The notes under the pieces are model-generated. The model saw only the letters and a program-made list of their open reading frames with translations. It had not been told where the DNA came from and did not search any database. A DNA stretch of 64,000 nt, taken from contig CM066033.1 of assembly GCA_033557465.1 (NCBI GenBank), forward strand, positions 389,367,289 to 389,431,288, written 5' to 3'. How positions within the stretch are numbered: position 1 is the first letter of the stretch; every line of letters starts with the position of its first letter. The DNA is from Ichthyophis bannanicus (Eukaryota; Chordata; Amphibia; Gymnophiona; Ichthyophiidae). This document shows positions 42,201-52,657 of the stretch, piece by piece. Made by a program: the position numbers and the translations under genes.

Positions 42201-42300
42201 GTAGTATCCTTCAAGGATACATTCTTCCGAACCATCCGCTCTTGGGCGACTGTCGGCTTTCCCCTATTATCTAGTTTAAAAGCTGCTCTCTCTCCTTTTT
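39275..42300 (-). pseudogene. CR1 ORF2: endonuclease plus reverse transcriptase, several frameshifts
   Basis: ORF2 nicks DNA and reverse-transcribes CR1 RNA at the target. From right to left: the endonuclease start (LKCLYANARSLKNQMGELEY), VGVYYRPPGQNEQMDDEMLK, VVIMGDF-NYSGIDWVSVTAG (broken by one extra T near 41642-41646), EPTRGEAILDLILSGTPDVV and GNSDHSMIAFDL. RT follows with DWRIANVTPIFKKGSRGDPG IYRPVSLT, YLDFQKAFDKVPHQRLLAKL, GVPQGSVLGPLLFDIFINDL and FADDTKLFKVVKTQEDCGKL. The C-terminus has EKVQRRATKMVKGMEGYPYE ERLKMLGLF. Frame changes lie near 41640, 41110, 40750, 39905 and 39545. It would be about 980 aa. The copy is recent but inactive. Confidence 0.85.
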
Positions 42301-43173
42301 AAAGGTTAATGTCAGCAGCCTGGTTCCATCCCGGTTAAAGTGAAGCCCATCCCTTCGGAAGAGCCCCTCCTTTCCCCAGAATGTTCCCCAGTTCCTAACA
42401 AATCCAAACCCCTCATCTCTGCACCACTGTCTCATCCATGCATTGAGACTCCGGAGCTCTGCCTGCCTTTTGGGACCTGCACGTGGAACGGGAAGCATTT
42501 CGGAGAACGCTACCCTGTAAGTTCTGGATTTCAGCTTCCTACCTAAAAACCTAAATTTAGCCTCCAGAACCTCCCTACCACATTTTCCTACGTCATTGGT
42601 ACCGACATGTACCAAGACAGCAGACTCCTCCCCAGCACTATCTAAGACCTTATCTAGGTGGCGCGTGAGGTCCGCTAACTTCGCACCAGGCAGGCATGTT
42701 ACCAGGCGATCCTCACGTCCACCAGCCACCCAGCTATCTACATGCCTAATGATCGAATCACCAACTATAACGGCTGTCCTAACCCTTCCCTCATGGGCAC
42801 ATGGCCCTGGAGAAACGTCCTCGGTGCAAGAGGGTTTTACATCACCTGGAGGACAGGTCCTAGTTACAGGATCACTTCCTGCCACACCAGGGTGATGCTC
42901 TGTCACGTGACCTCTCTCCTCCATGGCAACAGGGAGGTGGGACTTCTGGACTATATCCCTGTAGGTCTCGTCTATATACCTCTCTGTCTTTCTTATGTTT
43001 TCCAAGTCTGCTACTCTAGCCTCTAGAGAACAGATTCGTTCCCTGAGAGCAAAGAGCTCCTTGTACCTAGTGCACACGCAAGACCTCTCACCAACTGGGA
43101 GAAAATCATACATGTGACACTCAATGCAAAAGACTGGAAAGCCCCCATCTCGCTGCTGGACTGCTGTCTGCAT
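42271..43173 (-). CDS. CR1 ORF1 with SGNH-type esterase domain, 300 aa, intact
   Basis: CR1-clade ORF1 proteins bind the element RNA, and many carry an SGNH/GDSL lipid esterase domain. Here the N-terminus has Cys pairs (FPVFCIECHMYDFL, SCVCTRY) and then a short predicted coiled coil (LFALRERICSLEARVADLEN). The esterase domain starts about residue 130: TAVIVGDSIIRHVDSW with the nucleophile Ser in GDS, then VHVGTNDVGK with the conserved Asn of block III. At the end comes FRRDGLHFNRDGTRLLTLT with the Asp and His of block V. All catalytic residues are present and the frame is uninterrupted from the ATG at 43173. ORF2 begins close to or overlapping its end. Confidence 0.85.
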   Translation of the reverse strand: MQTAVQQRDGGFPVFCIECHMYDFLPVGERSCVCTRYKELFALRERICSLEARVADLENIRKTERYIDETYRDIVQKSHLPVAMEERGHVTEHHPGVAGSDPVTRTCPPGDVKPSCTEDVSPGPCAHEGRVRTAVIVGDSIIRHVDSWVAGGREDRLVTCLPGAKLADLTRHLDKVLDSAGEESAVLVHVGTNDVGKCGREVLEAKFRFLGRKLKSRTYRVAFSEMLPVPRAGPKRQAELRSLNAWMRQWCRDEGFGFVRNWGTFWGKEGLFRRDGLHFNRDGTRLLTLTFKKEREQLLN

Positions 43174-43902
43174 CTTAGTTTTAATTTATTTTTAGATCTT
43201 TAAGTTCTTTACTTACTAAGGGTTGCCATGGATATTTATACCAATAAAACTGTACCTAATACGTTTAATATACCTTGTTCACCTGAAGCTTAATTAATCT
43301 CAGGTCCTTAGTGTATGACTGATTTGGGTAACGAGCTTCAACTGAGAGCACCTCCTGTCATTTAAGATGTGTAAGTACCTATAAAGCTACGATTATCCCG
43401 GGGTGGGTGGGTGTGGGGAGGGAGGGAGGGAAATAACACTTATTAAAAGAGGGCTGCTACAAAGTACCCTGTCCTGTGCTGCTGAGGTAAGCTATATTAT
43501 TATTTGATTTAAATTATAGCTCTTTGCTGCTGCTAAGTTATTATGAAATTTAAACTACAAGCTCTCTGCTGGGTTCTAAATTTAACCAGAAAGCTTTCTT
43601 CTGTGTTTTAAATTTCAACTAAAAATTAAATTAAAAGTACTTTGCTGATACTAGGCCCTGAGTGACTATTAAATTAAAACTACAAGCTCTCTGCTGGGTA
43701 TGAAATGTAACCAGAAAGTTCTCTTCTGTGTTTTAAATTTAACCTTAAACTGCTGCTACTAGGCCCTGACTGATTTAACAAAAAATAGTGGGTTCACAGA
43801 TTAAATAGCTTTAATAGAAAGAATTCCTTTCAGAAAATTCCCAGAAGTATATACTCACAATTGCAGATCTCTCTCCAGAAGTAACAGTCCCCTTTTCTAG
43901 AC
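43174..43902 (-). promoter_or_regulatory. CR1 5' untranslated region with ~125-bp tandem repeats
   Basis: A unit containing aaactacaagctctctgctg gg and tcttctgtgttttaaattt starts at 43552 and again at 43677, a period of about 125 bp. Weaker copies extend to about 43430 and 43800. The plus strand at 43396-43432 is G-rich (ggggtgggtgggtgtgggga ggg) and could form a quadruplex. By analogy with other LINEs this region would hold the internal promoter, which is an inference. Confidence 0.6.
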
Positions 43903-44190
43903 CATCGACACAGAAGGAGCCCGCATGGAGCATTTCCCCAGCTTTCAAAGAAAGCCTTTGGGAATGCTACTACACATGCGTGGTCCCCCTTCCTGCCCAA
44001 AGGTGCCATCTTACTCAGTCAGGTTCCATAGCTATATAGCCCCTTCAAGAAGATGACGAAAATATACAGCAACTCCAAGGGGAGGAGGGAGGGTTGTGAG
44101 GACTGATTCCTGCTGTCCCCAGAGAATACCTGTTACGGGTAACTACACTTTTTCCAGGAACAAGCAGGAAGTCAGTCCTCACATATGGGA
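43903..44190 (-). repeat. DIRS D rest of left terminal repeat and internal complementary region
   Basis: The sequence from catcgacacagaaggagccc continues the terminal repeat after the CR1. The complementary region at 44098-44190 reads gaggactgattcctgctgtc, then ggtaactacactttttccag gaacaagcaggaagtcagtc ctcacatatggg. Confidence 0.8.
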
Positions 44191-44362
44191 CTCCCTAGCT
44201 ACAGGCTATTGAGGACCTGTAGGAAAAAACACGGCATCGCCGTGAGCAGCTGCCAGTGAAAGCCGAAGGCAGTCCAAAGACCACAGGTCTATGGATTGCC
44301 ACGCTACCGGTAGGCGGAACAAGAAGGGTCAGAGAGCAGGAGTGGCTTAAATCCCGAACAGA

Positions 44363-45515
44363 TTACGGACGGAGTACAGCCTGGCCGAAGGTGGCGTCCC
44401 GATGGGACTCCTTCTCCAGGCAGTAATGCACTGTGAAGGTGTGAGTGGAAGACCAGGTGATGACCCGGCAGATGTCTGCCAGTGGCACCAAGCACAGACT
44501 AGCAACAGATGTCACCATCGCTCGGACATTGTGAGCTGTGACTCCGTCCCAGCCTGGGTCTGGGCAAAGGCGATGCAGTCCATCATCCAGATGGATAAGG
44601 TGCATTTTGTGACTGCCAGCACAAAGCAGCTGGGGGTCGAAGGAAGCGAAGAGCTGCCAGGATCTGCTGTGGTCCCGAGTCCACTGCAAGTAAAAAGAGA
44701 GCCCTCTTACAATCCAGGGTGTGGAGAATCGCCAACGCACGGTTGGCATAGGGCTTCAGGAAGAAAGTGGGCAGCACTATCTCTTGATTGAGATGAAAAT
44801 CTGAGACAACCTCCAGATAGAACTTGGGGTGAGTCTGCAGGACCACACGGTTCCTACAGAACCTCATGTACGGTGCGCCTCAGCCATCAGCGTCTGGAGT
44901 TCACTGACTCTCTGGATGGAGGTGAGAGCCATCAAGAAGGCCACCTTCCATGACAGATGCTGCAGCCGGCAGGTAGCCATGGGATGAAAAGGTGGCTTGG
45001 TAAGCTGCGTGAGATCCCATTCCGCTGGAGGCGGGTGGGTAGGGGGCTTGGAAAGAAGCAGGCCTCGAATGAAACGAGAGACAAGCGGTAGCCCTGAAAG
45101 AGGTTTGTCCTTGATGGGGTGGAGGGTTCACTGAGTTGACACTCAGGTGAACCCTGACCGAGTTAGACCAGCCCAGACTGCGAGAGGTGGATCAGATACT
45201 GGAAGACCAAACTGGTGGAGCATGAAAATGGGTCCGCTCTGAGCACCACACCAAGAACAGATGCAATTTGAAGGTGTAAGCCCGTCTGATCGAGTCCTTT
45301 CATGAGGCCAAAAGAATGTCCTCAATCTCCAGGGGGAGATGGTAGCAGGCTAGAGCAACCCGCTCACCTGCCAAGCTATCAGAGACAGGGACCTCAGATT
45401 GGAGTGGAGAAGACGACTCTCCTCCTGCATCAGCAGCTCCGGTGAGAACCAGAATGGGATGGAGGGCTCCATCAAGAGACGGAGCAGCAGGGGAAACCAA
45501 GGCTGCCTGGGCCAC
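44363..45515 (-). pseudogene. DIRS D tyrosine recombinase
   Basis: ORF 44363-44749 holds the catalytic C-terminus: DGVTAHNVRAMVTSVASLCL with the HxxR box as HNVR, then ADICRVITWSSTHTFTVHYC LEKESHRDATFGQAVLRP with the nucleophile Tyr in HYCLE. ORF 44583-44867 has RFCRNRVVLQTHPKFYLEVV and LDCKRALFLLAVD. Further N-terminal pieces are at 44901-45131 and 45143-45325, where the region of the first Arg lies between 44880 and 44935 and is out of frame. Three or more frameshifts. The C-terminal catalytic residues are the best preserved of lineage 1 here. Confidence 0.75.
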
Positions 45516-46344
45516 ATCGGGGCTATGAGAATCATTGAGACACTGTCCCGCTGGATCTTGAGTCCAGGTGATAAAAGGGTGTGGGGGGGGGAGGCATATA
45601 GAGTAACCTCATGTCCCATGAGATGAGGAAGGCATCGGGGCCACCCTACCCGGGTGTGTGAGGGGACGCAGAACCAAGAAAGCTGTGAGTCTGCCGGGCT
45701 GGCAAAGAGGTCTGGGCCCGTAGTCCCCCAATGCTGGAAGAGGCGCTACACCATTCAGGGACACAGGCGCCACTCATGCGGCCGGAGGACTCTGCTGAGC
45801 TGGTCCACCAATGCACTGTCCTGACCCAGACCGGCATGCCATGGCTCATTGCAAAGGAGCACAGGGCTATCGCCTCCGAACAGAGGCTGTAAGAGCTGGT
45901 ACCGCCTTCATGTAGAACATCGTGACCTGGTTGTCCATCTGGACCATCACTGCTCGGTGCTGCAAGCAGTCCCTGAAGACCCCGAGAGCGAGGCAAATGG
46001 CCCAGAGTTCCAGCAGGTTGATCTGCTGCCAGGATCATTGATGGACCAGGACCCCTTAGAGCACCATCCCTCGCAGTGGACTCCTGAGCCCACTAGGAGG
46101 CATCCATAGTCAAGATCACCTGCTGCGCCAGGGCTTGAAAGGGCATACCGTGAAGCAGGTTCCAGAATGCCTGCCACCAAGCCAGAGGCACCGCCGCACT
46201 GGGAAAGACCGAGATAGGGTCTCGAAGGTGCCCGGTCGACTGTGCCCATTGCGCCCGGAGGCCCCTCTGCGTTGCCCGCATGTAGAGACGGGCATTGGGC
46301 ACGACATGGACCGTGGAGGCCATGTGTCCAAGAAGGCAAAGCAT
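45516..46344 (-). pseudogene. DIRS D RNase H and DAM-like methyltransferase
   Basis: ORF 46093-46344 reads MLCLLGHMASTVHVVPNARL YMRATQRGL and VILTMDAS, the thumb and first RNase H Asp. ORF 45646-46038 and overlapping frames carry remnants of LELRAIxLAL and of the MDNQVAMFY block. The methyltransferase part (ORF 45350-45619) reads EVTLYASPPHTLLSPGLKIQ RDSVSMILIAPMWPRQPWFP. Frames are broken. Confidence 0.65.
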
Positions 46345-46347
46345 CGT

Positions 46348-46876
46348 TCAGACCAGGATGAAGCCATGGCACCGCACCTCAGAGGCCAGGGAAACAAGGC
46401 GGTCCGCCCTTTCCTGAGGAAGAAAAGCCATAGCCTGAAGGGTGTCCAAGTGAGCACCGATGAACTCCAGGGACTGAACTGGAGTGAGGTGGGACTTTGG
46501 ATAATTGATCACGAAGCCCAGATGCTCCAGGAGGCAAATGGTGCGGTCTGTGGCCTGCCTGGCTTCTGAGGCTGTGCCTCCTGTTACATTCCAGTCGTCT
46601 AGATATGGATAGACTAAAGGTGCCCTGCAGCCACAGATGGGCCACAACCACGACCAGACACTTCGTGAAGACCCGCAGAGTGGATGTGAGGCTGACGGGA
46701 AGCACCCTGTACTGGTAATGGTTTCCCTGAACCATGAAGAGAAGGTACTTTCTGTGTATGGGGTGGACGAGGATGTGAGCGTAGGCATCCTTTAAGTCCA
46801 AGGAGCATAGTCTATCGCCCTGCTGGAGGTAGGGCAGTAACGTTCCAAGGGAGAGCATCTTGAACTTCTCCTGCAC
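46348..46876 (-). pseudogene. DIRS D reverse transcriptase
   Basis: ORF 46379-46876 reads MQEKFKMLSLGTLLPYLQQG DRLCSLDLKDAYAHILVHPI, the block with the first catalytic Asp, then FMVQGNHYQYRVLPVSLTST. The YxDD box is in the other frame, ORF 46348-46788: PLVYPYLDDWNVTGGTASEA, followed by LEFIGAHLDTLQAMAFLPQE. A frameshift lies near 46640. The fingers are further right, out of frame (46880-47000). Confidence 0.75.
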
Positions 46877-47117
46877 AAGGAACCTGAGGTTCCACAGGTC
46901 AAAGATGGGCCGAAGGCCCCCTGTCCACTTCGGGACAAGGAAGTATCAGGAGTAAAAGCCCCGTCCTTGGAGGTGTGGTGGGACTGGTTCTAACACGCTG
47001 TCCTCAAGGAGGCCTGTGAGCTCCTGACCGAGGAGGGCCTGGGACTGGGGAAGCTGACATGGCTACCCAGGAAAGTACAGAGGAGGGTCTTGGTCCAGAT
47101 GGAGACCCCAGGCATCA

Positions 47118-49197
47118 GTGGAGAAAGACTCCCACCTGTGGGAGAAATGGACCAGACACCCCCCGACTAACAGCCACCCTGCCGGAAGGGGAGAGGCTAT
47201 GCCGATGGTATCAAAACCCAGAGGCTGGTTGAGCCGGAGCTGGGGGTTGGGTCTTGGGGCCCTTCGGCTTACGAGGGCCATGGACCATGGACTTGCCCTG
47301 GCCACCCTGAAAGAAGGTCGACACCGACAGATAGGTCGGATAACCCCTGTACGAGCACTTTTGCTGGAAAAAGGGCTTCTTGCTCTGCTGCTTCTTCCTG
47401 GGGAGGGAGGAAGTTTTCCAGGAGAGGCGAGTGTGAGTCACGTACTCCGTCCCAATCTCCGTGATCTTGTCTTCCATGGGCTTGCCAAATAGCTGTTCCC
47501 CGAGGCAGGGATGTCCAAGCAGCTTCTTCTGGACCCACTGATCCAGGTCCGAGGACTGGACTGGACCAAGCCAGCTGGCGGGCTCCGATGCCAGTCGCCG
47601 CCACCCGGGCAGAAGACTCTAAGCCATCATGCGCTGCTCGTGAGAGGTACTTCGAGCATTCCCCGACGGACTTTGAGAGGGCCTGTAAAACGCTGGCGAT
47701 AGTCTCCATCAAGGTCCACCGCGAAGCCTCCGAGCTCCCTAGCGAGATCGCGGAGGGACATCCCAATGTATAATTGGTAAACTTGGATTTGGCATGACAA
47801 CATGGAGCCCTGATAAATTTTGCACCTGAGGGCGTTGAGGGTACGAGACTCTCTACCCAGGAGGACTGACGAATGAGTCTTTGGGCTCTTTAGCTTCCGC
47901 ATGGCCGAAACGACCACCATCGAGGTGTGGGGAAGCTGGGCTTTCCGAAACCTTGGACGTTGCTGGACCTTATTCATAGTGTCCAGGCGCTTGCTCACAA
48001 TTGTGACAGAAGCTGGGGTCTCCCACATGCGAAGCAGGAGGTGGCTCTCGATGGGAGGAAGCGGTACCAAGAGAGCATCCCTCAGAGGAGCTTCGTATTG
48101 CAGGAAATCAAGCTCCTCAGTGTAGGGCTCCTTCTCCAACCCAGTGGCGAGCGCTAGGACCCGTGCCATGTCCCAGACAAATTCCAGAAAGGTGGCGTCC
48201 TCAGGAGGGTGACCACCGCTTCTGGATCGGCGGGACCGAGTCTCCGGGGAGGTCTCTCTGTCGGACTCTCAGTCTGAGTAGTCCGTGAAGGACTCGAGGT
48301 CGGACGGCTCGAGACGGGTTGGTAACCAGCGCCAGATCTCAGAGGCCAAAACTTGCCCGGACCCGGAGGCACTCTCCCACGAAGATATCATGCCTGAGGA
48401 ATGGGATGGAAAGAGACCCTCGCCGAAGATCCTCACGAGGCTTCTGGCTCTCAGGGGGTCAACAACAGCAGCTCAGGGAGTCCTTGAGGTCGTGGTCCCT
48501 GCGGTTTTGAGGCATGTGCCAGTGGAGCAAGGTATCAGCGCCTGCTGGGCAGCGAGGAACGCAGAAACTCTGCGTTCCAAGGCCAGCATTCAAGCCTCCC
48601 ACTCGGGAGTGGAGCCCTGCGAGACAGACACCGGGGTGACCAGGTTGGGTGTCGAGGAAGAGAGGGCGGGGGTCCACACCAGGACGACCCTCGGGAGACC
48701 GGGAGCCTTCACCGGAGGCCTCCATATTGGTTCAAGGGACCTTGCTGGGCTGCTCCATCTCCAACTCCAGAGACTGCCGAGGGGGGCTGAGAGACTGGGT
48801 GCATGACCTCTCACGCTTGTCTGACGCCACCGATAGAGTCCTTGAGGCCTTCTTCTTCCGCTCGCATTCAGGTGACCCCTGGTTAGAGTGTCGACAAGCC
48901 CAGGGAGGAGCCTTGGGAGACTCCGGAGCTTGCGGGGCCGAAGAGTGGGAGGCCACTGGGGATACTGAGGCTGCCTTAAAGAAGGGATCATCCAGCTTCT
49001 GCTTATGACTCTAGATGGGCCTTGCAGGACATCTTCTTACAGAGGGAGCATAGCTCCTGGTCACGGATGGCTCCTAGACACCTGAGACAATAGTCATGGG
49101 TGTCTGTGAGCGACATGTTTTTGGAGCACCTATCGCATTTCTTAAAACTGGAGGCCATTGGGGCAAAAATGACCCCTGCGAGGTCGAAGATCCTCAA
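47118..49197 (-). pseudogene. DIRS D gag, broken
   Basis: ORF 49003-49197 carries the finger SFKKCDRCSKNMSLTDTHDY CLRCLGAIRDQELCSLCKK. ORF 48590-48991 is Pro/Ser-rich. ORF 47627-48169 has LEKEPYTEELDFLQYEAPLR, MWETPASVTIVSKRLDTMNK, SMVVVSAMRKLKSPKTHSSV and YQLYIGMSLRDLAREL. ORF 47269-47766 has AAHDGLESSARVAATGIGAR QLAW. ORF 47211-47477 has MEDKITEIGTEYVTHTRLSW, the segment after the GENLFGK motif. Several frameshifts. Confidence 0.7.
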
Positions 49198-49549
49198 CGC
49201 GGTCAGCAGTTAAAAAGGGTGCAAAGCATAGTAAAAACAAAAAAAGGCAAAAAAGAAAAACCCCAAGACCAGGGCCAAAGCAGAGGTACCCAGGAGGCGA
49301 AGGCCGGTAGAGCAAAAACCAGTTGGCAACAGAGAAAACATTTTCCGGGGAGGAGATTCACGTCCAAAGGGCTCTGCGGAAAAAGGGAGACTGAGTAAAA
49401 TGGCTCCTTTGGGTGGGAAGGGGACCATGCATGCATGGTGGCATGCCAAAAGGCTTTCTCTGAAAGATGGGGAAATGCTCCGCACGGGCTCCGTCAGTGC
49501 CGACGTCACCCATATGTGAGGGCTGACTTCCTGCTTGTTCCTGGAGAAA
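49198..49549 (-). repeat. DIRS D right (5') region and terminal repeat
   Basis: The end reads ctccgtcagtgccgacgtca, then cccatatgtgagggctgact and tgcttgttcctggagaaa. The usual GTCGGYRCCGAC palindrome has one change here (gtcagtgccgac). Confidence 0.8.
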
Positions 49550-50110
49550 TGCACATTCAAGTAGTCTAGAAACAAAGGAAAGGAGGGAGATGGGCCAATT
49601 GTGAGAAGGACAGCTAGGGTCTAGTAAGGGTTTCTTGAGGAGAGGAGTGACCATAGCATGCTTGAAGGCTGCAGGGAAAATTGCAGTGGAGAGCAATAAG
49701 TTGAGTATGAGAGATGTAAAGGACTACAGTGGAGGATATAGAGCTAAGGAGACGGATAGGAATAGGATCAGAGGAGCAGGTAGTGAGTTTTTATGAGGAA
49801 AGAAGGTAAATGCTTTCCTCCTTGGAGATCACAGAAAAGGAAGAAACGCTAGCATAGGTAGGCAGGGAAGGTTAAAAGTGAAGAGGGGAGGGGAAGAAGG
49901 AGTAGTAGCTAACCTCATGAGGAATTGGAGTGTGATCTTGTAGATTTTGTCATGGAAGGGTTTAGGCAGAAAGGGATGGAGGGGTCAGAGGCGGAGGCAG
50001 CTTGAGGAGAGAGTTGAGAGTTGTAAAGAGATGGCGAGGGTCAGAGGCAAAATAATTGGTCAGATGGACATAATAGTCTTGTTTAGCCAGTGCTATGGCT
50101 AACTAGAAAG

Positions 50111-50464
50111 AGTAGTACTCACCTGTAACAGGTGTTCCCCGGGGACAGCAGGAATCAGTCCTCCCATATGGGTGATGTCGGCACCGACGGAGCACTCACG
50201 GAAGCATCCCCCCACTTTCAAAGAAAGCCTTTGGGAGATACCACCACACATATGCGGTCCCCTTCCCACCAAAGGGTGCCATCTTGCTCAGTCAGATGAC
50301 ATAGCTAAAAGAAGGCAAAAAGCAGAGAATGATAAAGAAGCAACTCCAAGGGCAGGAGGGAGGATTGTAAGGACTGATTCCTTCTGTCCCCGGAGAACAC
50401 CTGTTACAGATGAGTAACTACGCTTTCTCTGGGAACAAGCAGGAAGTCAGGCCTCACATATGGG
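50111..50464 (-). repeat. DIRS E left terminal repeat and internal complementary region
   Basis: The left end has acctgtaacaggt and gtcggcaccgac (near 50178-50189). The complementary region reads ctgtccccggagaacacctg then gagtaactacgctttctctg ggaacaagcagg. Its centre, on the minus strand, joins ...gagaaag to cgtagttac. Confidence 0.85.
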
Positions 50465-50511
50465 ACTCCTCAGCTACAGGTTACCGAAAGCCCATATCAG
50501 AAAAATAGGAC

Positions 50512-51644
50512 TCACCCGAGGGGAGCCACTAGCAGCAGCAATTTGGTCCGTGTCCACAGACCACAGTTGGACCCCCTGTGTCCGATGAACCAGCACTCTG
50601 GTAGCCTGAACACAGAAGGGTCAAAAGGTAGGAGTTGCCTATACCCCAAAACGATTATGGAGCACAGCCTAGCCGAAGGCAGTGTCCCATCAGGACTCTT
50701 TTTCCAGGCAGTAATGGGCTGCAAAGGTATGTACTGAAGACCAGGTGGCGGTCCGGCAGATGTCCACCATCGGGAAGAGCGCAAGATTACCACTGAAGCC
50801 GCCATGGCCGATACAGTGCGCCGTGACACGGCCCCTCCAACAGGAGTCCCGCCTGCTCATAAGCAAGGGTGATACAGTCCGCTACCCAGATGGACAGCAT
50901 ATGCTTAGTCACTGCCTCCCCCAGCCTACTGGGGTCGTAGGAGATAAACAGCTGAGAAGCCTTGCGGTGGCCCTGAGTGCACTGGATATAGAAGGACAAG
51001 GGCCTCTTGCAGTCCAAAGTGTGAAAGACTGTCTCCACCAGACTGTAGTGAGGTCTTGGAAAGAAGGTAGGAAGCACCACTTCCCGGTTAAGATGGAAGG
51101 GCGACACTACCTTCGGCAGGAATTTGGGGTGCGTGCGAAGCACCACTCTGTTCTTGTAGAACCTCGTATAAGGCGCCTCCACCACAAGGGCTTGAAGCTC
51201 ACTAACTCGGCGAGCGGAGGTGAGCGCAACCAGGAAAACCACCTTCCACAAGAGATAGCAAAGGTGGCAGGCAGCCAGAGGCTCAAAGGGCAGGCGAGTG
51301 AGCTGCCCCAACACCACTTTGAGGTCCCATTCGGTTGCTGGAGGGAAAACCGGGGGCTTTGATAGGAGAAGGCCCCTAAAGAAACAAGTCACCAATGGCT
51401 GGACCGAGACGGGCTTACCATCCACCAAATGGTGGTGCGCCGCCAGGCCACTAAGGTGCATCCGAACAGAGCTAGACTTGAGCCCGGACTCAAAGGTGGA
51501 GAAGGTACTGTAACACCAGAGGCACCGGGCAGATGAAAGGATCAGCCCCCTGTTGGGCGCACCAAAAAGAGAACCTGCACCATTTGAAGGCATAAGCCTT
51601 CCTAATGGAGGTCTTGCGAGAGGCCAGCAGAATGTTCTCCACAT
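50512..51644 (-). pseudogene. DIRS E tyrosine recombinase
   Basis: ORF 50787-51644 (285 aa) gives the longest recombinase frame in the window: GLKSSSVRMHLSGLAAHHHL, LLLSKPPVFPPATEWDLKVV, WKVVFLVALTSARRVSELQA with the first catalytic Arg, then RFYKNRVVLRTHPKFLPKVV, SPFHLNREVVLPTFFPRP and LDCKRPLSFYIQCTQGHRKA. It then leaves the frame, and ORF 50512-50829 continues with SRRTVSAMAASVVILRSSRW. The HxxR box is degenerate there (the His position reads Ser), and LGYRQLLP lies near its end. The core-binding N-terminus (ASRKTSIRKAYAFKWCRFSF) is fused to the end of the methyltransferase frame at 51490-51640. Confidence 0.75.
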
Positions 51645-52251
51645 CCACCAGGAGGCTGAAAGGGGCCAGAGTTACCCTCTCAGCAGCCATGCTGTTAGCG
51701 AGAGGGACCTGAGACTGGGGTGCAGGAGAGAGAGCCCCCTCCTGGGATAGAAAACCAGGGTCGGTTCCCAGGGGGATGGCTACCTCCACCGCCAGCCTTA
51801 AGAGCAGTGGAAACCATGGCTGCCTGGGCCACCGAGGAGCTATCAGGATGAGCAAGGCCCTGTCGCGGAGTGCCCTGAACAGGGTCTTGGCAATCAGCGG
51901 TGGAGGGAATGTGTACATGAGGTCCTCCGACTTTGAGACCAGGAACGAGTCCACTACCACCCTAAAGGGGTGGACCTGCCGGGAGCAAAAGCGGGGCAAC
52001 TGAAAGTTGTCCGGACTGGCGAACAGGTCCATCACGGATTTCCCCCTGAAGCAGAAAAGTCGACTGGCTACCCTGAGGTCCAACTGCCACTCGTGCGGCT
52101 GGAGAACCCTACTGAGCGTGTCGGCCAGCAGGTTGTCCTGGCCTGGCAGGTATACTGACCGCAGGAGGATTTCCTGATGGACTGCATACGAGCAGAGGAC
52201 CAGTGCCTCCTGACAAAGGGCACGGGACCCTGTGCCCTCCTGTTTGTTCAC
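51490..52251 (-). CDS. DIRS E RNase H end, methyltransferase and recombinase N-terminus, 253 aa
   Basis: The frame opens within RNase H (MNKQEGTGSRALCQEALVLC, VYLPGQDNLLADTLSRVLQP HEW). It continues into the methyltransferase-like domain (VMDLFASPDNFQLPRFCSRQ, LMYTFPPPLIAKTLFRALRD and ALLILIAPRWPRQPWFPLLL). It then reads on into the recombinase N-terminus (VENILLASRKTSIRKAYAFK WCRFSFWCAQQGADPFICPV PLVLQYLLHL). In DIRS C and H the methyltransferase frame stops before this point and the recombinase is in an overlapping frame, so the fusion in E probably reflects an indel. Confidence 0.7.
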   Translation of the reverse strand: MNKQEGTGSRALCQEALVLCSYAVHQEILLRSVYLPGQDNLLADTLSRVLQPHEWQLDLRVASRLFCFRGKSVMDLFASPDNFQLPRFCSRQVHPFRVVVDSFLVSKSEDLMYTFPPPLIAKTLFRALRDRALLILIAPRWPRQPWFPLLLRLAVEVAIPLGTDPGFLSQEGALSPAPQSQVPLANSMAAERVTLAPFSLLVDVENILLASRKTSIRKAYAFKWCRFSFWCAQQGADPFICPVPLVLQYLLHL

Positions 52252-52357
52252 ATAGATATGTGGTGACAGAAGACCCTCAGATCAAGGTGTATGGCCCGGA
52301 GCTCCAGGAGGTTGATCTGCTGGATGGTGACCAGTTGCCCTGCGTGCAGAGATCTCC

Positions 52358-52657
52358 TCAGTGAGCTCCCCAGCTGAGCAGGGAGGCGTCCATGGTGAGA
52401 ACTCTCAAGTGACTTGGGACCTGAAACAGCCTGCCCGCTTCAAGATGCCGGGGCGACTGCCACCAGTCCAGGGAATCTGCCAACTGGTAGGTCACCGAGA
52501 TTCGGTCCCAGAGACAGCCCGTGGCCTGACACCACTGGTCCTGTAGACACCACTGCGCCGTCCTCATGTGGAGGCAAGCATGCGAGGTGACATGCACCGT
52601 GGAGGCACAGAAGCCGCCGGGCAGGCACTGAGGGACTGTGCTGTACGTCCCGAGCAA
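52358..52657 (-). pseudogene. DIRS E RT thumb and start of RNase H
   Basis: ORF of 99 codons: FCASTVHVTSHACLHMRTAQ WCLQDQWCQATGCLWDRISV TYQL then RVLTMDASLLSWGAH, the first RNase H Asp. It continues into broken frames toward 52251 where LELRAIxL is coded (plus-strand ggcccggagctccaggaggt). Confidence 0.65.

Larger units (their letters stand above)
39116..43902 (-). mobile_element. CR1 LINE, near full length (4.8 kb)
   Basis: The 3' untranslated end (39116-39274, taagatatgccatactgggt, cagaccaaggtccatcaagc) is followed by ORF2 (39275-~42300), ORF1 (42271-43173) and a 5' region with tandem repeats (43174-43902). It inserted into the terminal repeat of DIRS D: gtgacatca before and catcgacacagaaggagccc after join when it is removed. 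A short direct repeat CATC (39112-39115, 43903-43906) may be a target duplication. CR1 copies are usually heavily 5'-truncated, so one with both ORFs and a 5' region is notable. Confidence 0.88.
39046..49549 (-). mobile_element. DIRS D (lineage 1), interrupted by CR1
   Basis: The left end cgtagttactcacctgtaac starts at 39046 after flank gttaaag, and the right end tgcttgttcctggagaaa ends at about 49549. The host is the L2 LINE. A CR1 LINE sits inside its left terminal repeat (39116-43902). Order from right to left is gag (49197-47118), RT (46876-46348), RNase H (46344-45646), methyltransferase (45700-45350), recombinase (45515-44363), internal complementary region (44098-44190) and the split terminal repeat. 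All genes are broken. Confidence 0.85.
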
